Source of the DNA: Mycobacterium sp. 1423905.2
GTDB lineage: Bacteria; Actinomycetota; Actinomycetes; Mycobacteriales; Mycobacteriaceae
DNA: 64,000 bases
Direction: 5' to 3'
Assembly: GCF_001673155.1 (NCBI RefSeq)
Contig: NZ_LZLE01000306.1
Span: 1-64,000 of the forward strand
The position numbers were made by a program, and so were the translations under genes. The notes below the pieces were generated by a model. The model saw nothing but the letters and a program-made list of their open reading frames with translations. It did no database searches and was not told the DNA's origin. Below are positions 40,423 to 50,708 of this stretch, piece by piece (the first letter of the stretch is position 1; every line of letters starts with the position of its first letter).

Positions 40423-41832
40423 GTGACCGCTTCGCTGGACAAGCCAGTTGAGAAGCCCCTACACCGCCTGACCGAGCAAGAGCTGGAGAAGCTCGCCAAA
40501 GAGTTCGACGCGATACACGACGAGGTGTTCGCCGACCTGGGTGAGCGTGACCGGCGATACATCAAGACGGTCATCTCGGTACAACGCCAGATCGTGGTGG
40601 TCGGCCGAGTGCTGTTGCTGGCGTCTCGATCCAGGACCGCATGGGCGCTTGGCACCGCGTGCCTGGGCATGGCCAAGATCTTGGAGAACATGGAGATCGG
40701 CCACAATGTGATGCACGGCCAATGGGATTGGATGAACGACCCCGACATCCACTCCTCGGTGTGGGACTGGGACACCGCCTCCACCGCCGAGGCGTGGAGA
40801 CATTCCCACAATTACATCCATCACACGTATACCAACATCTTGGGCAAGGATAAGGATCTCGGCTACGAGATCATGCGGATCGATCCGGCCCAGCAGTGGA
40901 AGTGGGGCTACCTGTTCCAACCGCTGTACAACATGCTGCTGACGGTGCTGTTCGAGTGGGGCGTCGCGGTTCACGACATGGATATCGACGCCATCCGCCG
41001 CCGGGAGAAGCCTTGGCCGGAAGTGCGCAAGGACCTCAAAGGCATTTGGGGCAAAGCCCGTTCGCAGATTCAGAAGGATTACGTCGGTTGGCCGGTGATC
41101 AGCGCGGGCGCGTTCGCTCTGGCGCAATTGGCCCTCGGTGGCCGTTTAGACCAACCGGCACAGTCCCGAATTGGCCGGCGGCTCCGCAGGATCTCCAACA
41201 AGGGGCGGATCGGCGCGACGGCGAACTTCCTCGACCGCTACCTGCCCGGAGTGGAAAGCACCTACCTGCGGACCCTGGCCGCCGACGCGCTGGCCAACGT
41301 CATCCGCAATGTGTGGGCGCACGCCATCATCTTCTGCGGCCACTTCCCCGACCAGACCTACACATTCACCCAAGAAGAGGTCGAAGACGAAACGCGCGGC
41401 GGTTGGTATGTGCGGCAGTTGATCGGCGCGGCCAACATCGAAGGCAGTCCGCTCTTCCACGTCATCAGCGGCAACCTGGGGTATCAGGTCGAGCACCACC
41501 TGTATCCGGACATGCCCAGTAGCCGGTACTCCGAGATCGCGCCGAAGGTCAAGGAGATCTGTGAGCGTTACGAATTGCCCTACAATTCAGGGCGATTCGG
41601 CAAGCAGTGGTACACCGTGCACCGCAGCATCTTCCGCCTGGCCTTTCCCGGCGGCAAGCCGCGCCCCAAGCCGGGCCCGTACCACGGGGAAGAACGGTCC
41701 AGCGGCACGCACGACTCGAGCGAGGCGCAACGATTCCGAGACCGCGTGCCTGCCGAACATCCCGCCGCCGGCCCCGAACACGATTCGACCGGCGTGGAGG
41801 TGCAACCGCCGCCGCGCGGCAAGGACGGATAA
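40423..41832 (+). CDS. membrane fatty-acid desaturase, DesA3-like
   Basis: A 469-residue membrane desaturase with the three His boxes: GHNVMHGQWDW, HSHNYIHHTYTN and QVEHHLYPDMPS. TM segments lie around them. It resembles M. tuberculosis DesA3 (stearoyl-CoA delta-9 desaturase, oleate synthesis) but is longer. There is an extra stretch around residues 225-275 (ALAQLALGGRLDQPAQSR region) and a polar C-terminal tail of about 55 residues. It is therefore a DesA3-like paralogue or an extended orthologue. It starts with GTG 40423 and is coupled to the reductase gene. The stop is 3 bases from the end of the converging molybdoenzyme gene. Confidence 0.9.
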   Translation: MTASLDKPVEKPLHRLTEQELEKLAKEFDAIHDEVFADLGERDRRYIKTVISVQRQIVVVGRVLLLASRSRTAWALGTACLGMAKILENMEIGHNVMHGQWDWMNDPDIHSSVWDWDTASTAEAWRHSHNYIHHTYTNILGKDKDLGYEIMRIDPAQQWKWGYLFQPLYNMLLTVLFEWGVAVHDMDIDAIRRREKPWPEVRKDLKGIWGKARSQIQKDYVGWPVISAGAFALAQLALGGRLDQPAQSRIGRRLRRISNKGRIGATANFLDRYLPGVESTYLRTLAADALANVIRNVWAHAIIFCGHFPDQTYTFTQEEVEDETRGGWYVRQLIGAANIEGSPLFHVISGNLGYQVEHHLYPDMPSSRYSEIAPKVKEICERYELPYNSGRFGKQWYTVHRSIFRLAFPGGKPRPKPGPYHGEERSSGTHDSSEAQRFRDRVPAEHPAAGPEHDSTGVEVQPPPRGKDG

Positions 41833-41835
41833 CGG

Positions 41836-44034
41836 TCAGATCACCGTCACCGGTATGCCGTTGAGGACGCCGTTACCGGACGGCTCGTCGATAAATGTCG
41901 GCGGGGAAAGCACATTTGTATTGACGCCGGGCGAGCCGTTCGCCACCGCCATCCGAGTGCCCGCCTTCCCGTGACCCCAGCCGTGTGGCATGGACACCAC
42001 CCCGGGCTTGATCGCGTCGGTGACTTCGACCGGAACCGAGATCTCGCCGGCTTCGGATTTCACCGTGACCACCTCATCGTCGGTGATTCCCCGCTCCGCG
42101 GCGTCGTCCGGATGGATCTGCAAGGTGCAGCGGTCCTTGCCCTTCATCAACGCGGGGACGTTGTGCAACCACGAGTTGTTTGACCGAAGGTGTCTGCGGT
42201 TGACCAGGACCAGCGGTTCGGTAGGTCGCTCGAGGCGCGCGGCCAGTCGTGGCAGGTCGTCGAGCAGGTATGGCGGAGCGAGCCGGATCTTCTTGTCGGG
42301 TGTGCCCAGTATGTCGGGCAGTTGCGGCACCATGGGCCCGAAGTCGAGGCCGTTGGGATTGGCCTTGAGCAGGTCCAGGGTCAGACCATCGGGGTTCTCG
42401 CCGTACCGGTCGCCGAACGGGCCAGTGCGCAGCGTGAGGTCGAGCATTCGTTCTGGACCGCCGTGATCGTAGAGCTTGCGAAGCTGCGCACCGTCCAGAC
42501 CGCGGGTGAATGCCAGGTAGTCGAAAAAGCCGTCATCGATCGCCGCGACGTCGACGTCCTCGGCCGGTGTGCCCGTGCACAGGCCGGTGAGTCGGATCAG
42601 AATCTCCCACTCGTGCGGTCGATCACCCGGATCGAACACCTGCTCGGAGTACTTGGCGAAGCTGCGGATCGCGAACTGCAACACCAGATCGTCGTGGTGC
42701 GGCTGCTCGAGGGCGGATAGCCCGGGCAGGATAACGTCGGCGTGCCGGGTGGTCTCGTTGAGCCAGAGGTCGACAGAGATCATCGCTTCCAGATTGGGCA
42801 GCACTTCGTCGAGCTTGTCTCCGCCCGGTGTTGATAAGACCGGGTTGCCGGCCACCGTGATGAGCGCCTTGAGCTGACCCTCGCCAGGTGTTGCGATTTC
42901 TTCGGCCATGCACGACACCGGTGCCTGGCCCAGCACCTCTTTGGCCCCGCGCACCCTGGTATGCCAGCGTCCGAAATCAGCGACACCGCCTTCCAGTCCC
43001 GGCAGCGGCTGGGTGGTGATGGACCAGGCTGCCGGCTTCGGGAACATCGCCCCTCCAGGGGCGTCGAAGTGGCCGGTCAAAATGTTGATCACGTCGACAA
43101 GCCAACTGGCCAGGCTGCCGAACTCCTGGTTGCACAACCCAATCCGGCCATACACCACCGCTTTCTCGGTGCCCGCCAGCTCGCGCGCCAGCCCCCGCAT
43201 CCGCTCCTCGGCGATGCCGGTGGCAGCGCTGACCCGGCTCGGCGGCCAAGCCGCGGCGACCTGCCGCATCGTGTCGACGCCTTCGACGTGCGGACCGGGA
43301 TTGACCATGCCTTCGTCGAAGAGCGTGTGCGCGACGGCGAGCAGCAACGCGGCATCTGTGCCCGGTACTATCGGCAGCCACTCGTCGGCATGGGCCGCCG
43401 TGACGGTGCGCACCGGATCGATCACAATCACTCTGCCGCGCTTGCGGATCGCGTCAATCAGGCCCATCACGTCGGGGGCGGCCAGCAGCGACCCCTGAGA
43501 CGCGGCCGGATTCGCGCCCATGATGACGAGCAGGTCGGTGCGCTCGATGTCGGGCACCGGAAAACTCCACCAGCCGCCGTACATCAGGTGCGACGACAAA
43601 TTCTTCGGCCACTGATCGACCGTGCCCGGCGAGTACGTGACGGGCATCCCCGACATGCCCAGCAGCACTCCGGAGTAGCGAGCCAGCGAGAAGGAGTGGG
43701 CCAGCGGGTTACCGGTGTAGGCGGTGACAGCACCAATGCCGTATTCGCGTATCACCGGGGTCAGCAGCTCGGTGCAGCGCCGAAACGCCGCGTCCCAACT
43801 GACCTCTTGCCAGCGCCCGTCGACTTTGACCAGTGGGCGTCGGATCCGGTCCGGGTCGTGGTGCAGCTCACCCAACGACACGCCCTTGGGACAGATGTGT
43901 CCGCGACTCCACACGTCGTCCCGGTGGCCCCGGATGCCGGTGACTTGTCCCCCTTCGACCCGAATTCTCAAGCCGCACATAGCTTCACAGAGCGGGCAGG
44001 TATGCAGATAGGTGCCGTCCCGGGCGGTGCTCAC
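41836..44034 (-). CDS. molybdopterin oxidoreductase (Rv0197-like)
   Basis: A 732-residue DMSO-reductase-superfamily enzyme. The N-terminal [4Fe-4S] site is TCPLCEAMCG...HICPKG. Moco-binding segments follow (AYTGNPLAHSF, VIMGANPAASQGS, VDLWLNETTRHADVILPG), then a C-terminal molydopterin-dinucleotide-binding domain (PLVLVNRRHLRSNNSW, MPHGWGHGKAGTRM). It lacks a Tat signal, so it is cytoplasmic. It is similar, from memory, to M. tuberculosis Rv0197. The electron partner and substrate are not known; in such proteins a formate- or sulfur-compound substrate is often guessed without proof. The start is GTG 44034. A 17-base palindrome lies just upstream. Confidence 0.9.
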   Translation of the reverse strand: MSTARDGTYLHTCPLCEAMCGLRIRVEGGQVTGIRGHRDDVWSRGHICPKGVSLGELHHDPDRIRRPLVKVDGRWQEVSWDAAFRRCTELLTPVIREYGIGAVTAYTGNPLAHSFSLARYSGVLLGMSGMPVTYSPGTVDQWPKNLSSHLMYGGWWSFPVPDIERTDLLVIMGANPAASQGSLLAAPDVMGLIDAIRKRGRVIVIDPVRTVTAAHADEWLPIVPGTDAALLLAVAHTLFDEGMVNPGPHVEGVDTMRQVAAAWPPSRVSAATGIAEERMRGLARELAGTEKAVVYGRIGLCNQEFGSLASWLVDVINILTGHFDAPGGAMFPKPAAWSITTQPLPGLEGGVADFGRWHTRVRGAKEVLGQAPVSCMAEEIATPGEGQLKALITVAGNPVLSTPGGDKLDEVLPNLEAMISVDLWLNETTRHADVILPGLSALEQPHHDDLVLQFAIRSFAKYSEQVFDPGDRPHEWEILIRLTGLCTGTPAEDVDVAAIDDGFFDYLAFTRGLDGAQLRKLYDHGGPERMLDLTLRTGPFGDRYGENPDGLTLDLLKANPNGLDFGPMVPQLPDILGTPDKKIRLAPPYLLDDLPRLAARLERPTEPLVLVNRRHLRSNNSWLHNVPALMKGKDRCTLQIHPDDAAERGITDDEVVTVKSEAGEISVPVEVTDAIKPGVVSMPHGWGHGKAGTRMAVANGSPGVNTNVLSPPTFIDEPSGNGVLNGIPVTVI

Positions 44035-44049
44035 CCGGATAGCATATTA

Positions 44050-44066
44050 CGCTACCGAGAGTAGCG
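44050..44066. promoter_or_regulatory. palindrome upstream of the molybdoenzyme gene
   Basis: CGCTACcgagaGTAGCG, perfect six-base arms with a five-base spacer, is 16 bases upstream of the molybdoenzyme start and 71 bases before the divergent transglutaminase gene. Size and position suit a TetR-like operator. Confidence 0.45.
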
Positions 44067-44136
44067 GAAGTGTCCGATTGCGACCGGAGATGAGCTTCAA
44101 CTGGCACTTCTGGACCCGTTCGCGCATCATCGCGCT

Positions 44137-44940
44137 ATGAAACGAGAAGTGGGCGCCGAACTGGAAGTCGAGATCACGGCGGCGACCACGTTGGAATTCC
44201 AGATAGCCGTGGCACCACATCCGGGGGCCGAGGTCTTCGAGTCGTTGCGCTTCTCCTTGGACGGACAAGCCATAGATCCGGTGGAAATCAGCGGTGTGCA
44301 CGGCAACCGTATCCATAAGTTCGACGCAGCGGTGGGCACACTGAAAGTCGATTACGCGGCGACGATCATCGGTCAGACCGATCCCGCGCCGGTAACCGAC
44401 TACGATCAATCGATGTATCTGCGGCCGAGCCGCTACGCCGAGTCGGACAAGTTTTTCGGTTTTGCGGCAACCGAATTCGGCAGTGAGCTGAACGCGACGA
44501 CGCTGCTAGAGCACGTGAGCTCTTGGGTCGGCACACGGCTGGATTATGTGCCTGGATCCAGCGATCCCATCGACGGTGCGGTCGATACGTTGCTCGCCGG
44601 CAGGGGTGTGTGCCGCGACTATGCCCATCTGGTTGTGGCGTTGTTGCGTGCGGTCAATGTGCCTGCTCGTTTGGTCTCGGTGTATGCGCCCGGGGTGAAC
44701 CCGATGGATTTCCACGCGGTGGCCGAAGCGTTCGTCGACGGCCGATGGCGCGTCGTGGATGCGACGTTGTTGGCACCGCGACAGAGCCTGGTCCGCATAG
44801 CCACCGGGCGCGACGCCGCTGATACCGCATTCCTGGACAACCACAACGGCATGATCACCCTCAACAGCATGATGGTGACGGCCGTCGTGGACGGTGACCT
44901 GCCGAAGGATTCGATCGACGAACTGGTTTGCATCCGGTGA
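44137..44940 (+). CDS. transglutaminase-like cysteine protease family protein
   Basis: A 267-residue protein with an N-terminal beta-sandwich domain (about 1-100) and a transglutaminase/protease core. The triad is complete: C159 (GRGVCRDYAH), H193 (MDFHAVAEAF) and D208 (RVVDATLLAP). There is no signal peptide. Bacterial members of this type are thought to be cytoplasmic cysteine proteases or amide-forming enzymes and are often adjacent to circularly permuted ATP-grasp genes; no such partner is present here. ATG 44137 is chosen; it is divergent from the molybdoenzyme. Confidence 0.88.
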   Translation: MKREVGAELEVEITAATTLEFQIAVAPHPGAEVFESLRFSLDGQAIDPVEISGVHGNRIHKFDAAVGTLKVDYAATIIGQTDPAPVTDYDQSMYLRPSRYAESDKFFGFAATEFGSELNATTLLEHVSSWVGTRLDYVPGSSDPIDGAVDTLLAGRGVCRDYAHLVVALLRAVNVPARLVSVYAPGVNPMDFHAVAEAFVDGRWRVVDATLLAPRQSLVRIATGRDAADTAFLDNHNGMITLNSMMVTAVVDGDLPKDSIDELVCIR

Positions 44941-45069
44941 ACCGCGGGTCACTCTCCGGCGCCGGCAGAACGAGGTCGCGTTGCCCCCGAAGCAGTTATC
45001 GCTCAACGCTTTAGGAGTCTTGAACGCACAGCGCTCGGACCGCCGAGGCGAGACCCAAGCTGCGACACC

Positions 45070-45122
45070 GAGGGAGCCGGTTCCCTCTGTGTTAGGGTTG
45101 CGGCCGGGTGTAACTGATTACA
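45070..45122 (+). promoter_or_regulatory. structured leader before cspA
   Basis: A stem-loop GAGGGA-gccggt-TCCCTC (45070-45087) and, closer to the gene, an inverted repeat TGTAA-ctga-TTACA (45109-45122) lie in the 207-base region before cspA. Cold-shock genes commonly carry a long structured 5' leader that changes shape with temperature. Whether the transcript starts early enough to include both elements cannot be told from sequence. Confidence 0.4.
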
Positions 45123-45147
45123 TCCACTTAAGAAGAGAGAAGTTAGT

Positions 45148-45351
45148 ATGGCACAGGGAACTGTGAAATGGTTCAACGCGGAAAAGGGCTTCGGCTTCAT
45201 CGCTCCTGACGGCGACGCGAAGGACGTGTTCGTCCACTACTCCGAGATCCAAGGGAGCGGTTTCCGTTCCCTCGACGAGAATCAACGAGTTCAATTCGAT
45301 ATCGCTCAGGGTCCGAAGGGTCCGCAAGCGGTCGGAGTGACCGCGGTCTAG
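45148..45351 (+). CDS. cspA: cold-shock protein CspA
   Basis: A 67-residue cold-shock-domain protein that begins [18 protein letters not shown] (RNP-1 KGFGFI) and has RNP-2 VFVHY. It is a small OB-fold single-stranded RNA/DNA-binding protein that melts RNA structure in the cold and in rapid growth. It is very close to M. tuberculosis CspA (Rv3648c), with full normal length. AAGAGAGAAG precedes ATG 45148. A structured leader lies upstream and a very strong hairpin downstream. It is monocistronic. Confidence 0.95.
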   Translation: MAQGTVKWFNAEKGFGFIAPDGDAKDVFVHYSEIQGSGFRSLDENQRVQFDIAQGPKGPQAVGVTAV

Positions 45352-45361
45352 CGATCGAAGC

Positions 45362-45424
45362 CCCTGGGGCTGAGGGTGTGTCGGCCCGCATCTCGGACTG
45401 GCACATCTGTTCTCAGCCCCAGGG
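45362..45424. terminator. 13-bp perfect long hairpin after cspA
   Basis: CCCTGGGGCTGAG (45362-45374) pairs perfectly with CTCAGCCCCAGGG (45412-45424) around a 37-base loop, between cspA and the converging methyltransferase gene ending at 45435. It can work as a terminator for both genes. The long loop is unusual for a simple terminator. Confidence 0.7.
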
Positions 45425-45434
45425 TCCGCTCACT

Positions 45435-45950
45435 TCACGCATACCCCAAAGCCGCATTCTCCGCGCGAATTCGCACGTTGAGGATCACGGCGTTGGCCAC
45501 ACTGAACACCAGCGCCGTCAGCCAAGCCGAATGTATCAACGGCAGTGCGGCGACCTCGGCCGCGACCGCGGCATAATTCGGATGACGCAACCATCGATAA
45601 GGTCCGATGGTGACCAACGGCGCCTCGGGGATCACGATGAGCCGCGGGTTCCAGCGTTTGCCCAACACTGCGACGCAGCGCCAGCGAATTGCGGTGCTGA
45701 GCAGCACCACTCCTACCATCGGCCAGCCCAGCCAGGAAATGAATGGCCGGTTCAGTGCCCAGACTTCGACGATGCAGGCGACCAGCACCAGCGTGTGCAT
45801 GCTCACCATGGCCGGGTAGTGATCGCGGCCGAACTCCTTGCCGCCGCGAGCCATTGACCATGCTGCATTGCGTTGGGCGACCGCCAGTTCGACCAGACGT
45901 TCCATACCGACGGCCAGGACGAACAGGTAGTAGTACACGTCCGCCCTCAC
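45435..45950 (-). CDS. ICMT-family membrane methyltransferase of type III PKS operon
   Basis: A 171-residue membrane protein of the isoprenylcysteine carboxyl methyltransferase type. It has about five hydrophobic segments, the motif RNPRL-like WNPRLIVIPEAP, and the SAM-binding GPYRWLRHPNYAA near the end. GTG 45950 overlaps the stop of the type III PKS gene (GTGA), so the two are translationally coupled. Such pairs are known, for example SrsA/SrsB of Streptomyces, where the methyltransferase O-methylates the alkylresorcinol product. I infer the same here: methylation of a PKS-made alkylresorcinol or pyrone at the membrane. Confidence 0.85.
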   Translation of the reverse strand: MRADVYYYLFVLAVGMERLVELAVAQRNAAWSMARGGKEFGRDHYPAMVSMHTLVLVACIVEVWALNRPFISWLGWPMVGVVLLSTAIRWRCVAVLGKRWNPRLIVIPEAPLVTIGPYRWLRHPNYAAVAAEVAALPLIHSAWLTALVFSVANAVILNVRIRAENAALGYA

Positions 45951-47053
45951 CAGCGCAGTAGCAGCAGTTCGAAGCTGAACCCTGGGCCCATCGCGAGCAT
46001 CAGTCCCAACGCTCCCTCCGGTACCGGCTCGGAGATCGTCCGGCGCAGCACGTCGAGGACGGAAGCTGAGGACATATTGCCGTTGTCCCGCATGGATTCT
46101 CGACTGTGTATCAACGCTGGCGCCGGCAGCGACAACGCGTTCGCGATCGAGTCGAGCACCTTCGGGCCACCCGGGTGACAGACCCATGTCGAGATGTCCG
46201 CCGCTGTCAAACCGTGATCGGCGAGGAACTGATCGACTTCACCGCGCAGGTACTGATCAGCCATTCTCGGGACGTCGCGTGACATGACCAGTTGGAAGCC
46301 GCTGGAACTCACGTTCCACCCCATCACGTCGACGGTCGCGGGGATGACCCTACTGCGCGTAGCGAGGATCTGCGGTCCGCGAATTTCGTTGTGCGACATG
46401 ATCTTGCGTTCTGCCCCGGTAGCCGCCACTGCGGCCGCACCGTCACCGAATAAGGACACCCCGATCAGCGCCGGAATGGATGTGTCGTCACGCTGCAACG
46501 TCAATGAGCAGAGCTCCACGGACAGCAGCACGGCGACATCGTTGGGAAAGCCGCGCAGGTAGTCGTGCACACGGGCCAGCCCCGCCGCGCCCGCCACGCA
46601 GCCCAGACCGAACAGCGGAATGCGTTTTACGCTCGGACGCAATCCGATTCGCGAGATCAGTCGGGCATCGATGGTGGGGACGGCGATGCCGGTACTGGAA
46701 ACCATGACTATGGTGTCGACTTCGGCGGGTTCGATGTGAGCCGACTCCAGCGCGGAAAGTACCGCGCGCTCACCAAGATCCACGGCAACCTCGATGTAGG
46801 CGGTGTTGGCCTCGGTGAACCCGGTCATCGTCGGATACCGCGACAACGGCAGCGCGAGGCTACGCTCGTCGACCCCGGTGGTGCGGACGAATCGCAAGAA
46901 TTCTGGGTCGGTAACCTCGGTGAGCTCCCGCGCCACCTCATCCTGGTTGTACCGGTGCGGTGAGAAGGCGACGCCGGTGCCGGCGACGTGTGGAGCGCCA
47001 CCGCCATATCGGGCGGCCTGGTCCACAAGGGGGGAATAACTTGTAACTGTCAT
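45947..47053 (-). CDS. type III polyketide synthase
   Basis: A 368-residue chalcone/stilbene-synthase-fold enzyme. The triad is Cys152 (FGLGCVAGAAG), His (TWVCHPGGPKVLD) and Asn (DNGNMSSASVL), and the family LFGDGAAA block is present. It would extend acyl-CoA starters with malonyl-CoA to make alkylresorcinols or alkylpyrones; M. tuberculosis PKS18 and PKS10/11 are homologues with long-chain starters. I use ATG 47053; an ATG at 47089 is in frame but less likely by family length. It overlaps the methyltransferase start. A sulfatase gene lies 121 bases upstream in the same direction. Confidence 0.92.
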   Translation of the reverse strand: MTVTSYSPLVDQAARYGGGAPHVAGTGVAFSPHRYNQDEVARELTEVTDPEFLRFVRTTGVDERSLALPLSRYPTMTGFTEANTAYIEVAVDLGERAVLSALESAHIEPAEVDTIVMVSSTGIAVPTIDARLISRIGLRPSVKRIPLFGLGCVAGAAGLARVHDYLRGFPNDVAVLLSVELCSLTLQRDDTSIPALIGVSLFGDGAAAVAATGAERKIMSHNEIRGPQILATRSRVIPATVDVMGWNVSSSGFQLVMSRDVPRMADQYLRGEVDQFLADHGLTAADISTWVCHPGGPKVLDSIANALSLPAPALIHSRESMRDNGNMSSASVLDVLRRTISEPVPEGALGLMLAMGPGFSFELLLLRW

Positions 47054-47174
47054 GCCTAGGCTACGAACCGATACCCGCGAAAGGTTCATCGACACGTGGT
47101 GACAATTTGCACAGCAGCGTTTCGACGGCCGCCGGGGCACCGGTTATCCGCAGCTCACCGACTCTGGTTGAGAC

Positions 47175-49692
<2,518 letters not shown>

Positions 49693-49700
<8 letters not shown>

Positions 49701-49717
49701 AGCGTGTGTCCAAGGGG
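49693..49717 (+). terminator. hairpin overlapping the SDR stop
   Basis: CCCCTTG (49693-49699) and CAAGGGG (49711-49717) form a perfect seven-base stem with an 11-base loop. The stem begins in the last codons of the SDR gene. Confidence 0.55.
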
Positions 49718-49731
49718 TTAACTGCTCGGCG

Positions 49732-49803
49732 CTCGGCAGCGAAATCGATATCTGTTAAATATGTTGCTAGATACGGCTAAAGTCTGGGTGCCGCGCTGCC
49801 GAG
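49732..49803. repeat. 10-bp inverted arms flanking an AT-rich block
   Basis: CTCGGCAGCG (49732-49741) is the exact reverse complement of CGCTGCCGAG (49794-49803). The arms extend further if one bulged base is allowed (GCGC on both sides). The enclosed 52 bases are strikingly AT-rich for this genome (TCGATATCTGTTAAATATG region) and probably contain a promoter for the gene at 49811, whose start lies 7 bases after the second arm. Confidence 0.6.
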
Positions 49804-49810
49804 GCGCTAG

Positions 49811-50455
49811 ATGCATCCAGTTCCCGAGGGGATCCTGTTGAACGTGCCATCCCTGCGTGCTCCGATGTCGACGGGGCCTCGCAACGTGACGGGTATCGTG
49901 CTGCTGGTGCTGCTGGCCGCGGGACTCACCTTCGTCGGCGTCCACGGCGGACGTCAGCACGGCAGTACGTCGCAGCCGTCCGGCGCCCAGCCGTCGTCCT
50001 CGGCCACACCCCCCAGCGTCTTCGCCATCCCGGGTTGCTACACCCCGTCATTTCCTCCCTTCGCCCGTCCCATCCGCTTGAAGGTCGTCGGGTGCGCCAG
50101 CACAGCTGTTGCGTTACAGGACATGTCGTGGAGTTCCTGGGGCCCACAAGGCGCCGACGGGACTGGCGTCGCCAATTTCAAGATCTGCGACCCTAACTGC
50201 GCGCGCGGATATGAACTCACCAAGCCAGTTGTCGTGCACGCGTGGAATCCCCAGCCGCCGCGGCCGGACTCCGGTTGTTCGGCGGGACTTCAGATCTTCG
50301 GCGATATGATCCTGGCCTTCCCGCAAGGACCTCCTCCGGACAGCGGTCAACCACTGAATGCCCAGTACAACGGCATGCCGGCGGTGCACTACGTCAACTA
50401 CTCGGTGACCAACGCACCGGACCGCCGTTTCATCGGCTACACGTTTTGCAACTGA
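49811..50455 (+). CDS. secreted or membrane-anchored mycobacterial protein
   Basis: A 214-residue protein with an N-terminal TM or uncleaved signal (VTGIVLLVLLAAGLTFVGV), a Ser/Gln/Pro linker, then a globular extracellular domain of about 140 residues. That domain has seven Cys (IPGCY, VGCAS, KICDPNCARG, SGCSAG, TFCN), likely in disulfides, and the block DMSWSSWGPQGADGTGVANFKIC. I recall actinobacterial secreted proteins with WSSWG and CxPxCA motifs but no known function. ATG 49811 has GAGG upstream; ATG 49865 is an alternative. A long hairpin follows the stop. Confidence 0.7.
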   Translation: MHPVPEGILLNVPSLRAPMSTGPRNVTGIVLLVLLAAGLTFVGVHGGRQHGSTSQPSGAQPSSSATPPSVFAIPGCYTPSFPPFARPIRLKVVGCASTAVALQDMSWSSWGPQGADGTGVANFKICDPNCARGYELTKPVVVHAWNPQPPRPDSGCSAGLQIFGDMILAFPQGPPPDSGQPLNAQYNGMPAVHYVNYSVTNAPDRRFIGYTFCN

Positions 50456-50498
50456 CGTCCACTAAGAGCCCATTGGGTTCCATTGCCTTGAGTGGACG
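50456..50498 (+). terminator. 8-bp stem hairpin after the secreted protein gene
   Basis: CGTCCACT (50456-50463) and AGTGGACG (50491-50498) form a perfect stem starting right after the stop codon, with a 27-base loop that itself holds CCCATTGGG. It is a probable terminator. Apart from this, nothing clear is seen in the 253-base gap to 50708. Confidence 0.55.
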
Positions 50499-50708
50499 GC
50501 AAAGATTGCGGCACAACGCGATCGCCCGAATTCTCCGGTTTGAGCCCGCCTCTCCCCCGCCGGTCACAGCCGCGGCAAACCCCAGCCCCGATACTCACCG
50601 CCGCCCACATGCTTAGGCAGCGGGTTCAACGGTTATACAGTGCAGCGCGACCGCAGGTGTTCGCGCCCGCAAGTCTGGTCGAGCCCCAGCAGGAAGTCAG
50701 GAGACACG

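Noticed and set aside
42961-44064. 367-codon plus-strand open frame
   Set aside because: Antisense shadow of the molybdoenzyme; rich in Arg/His/Gly without domain features.
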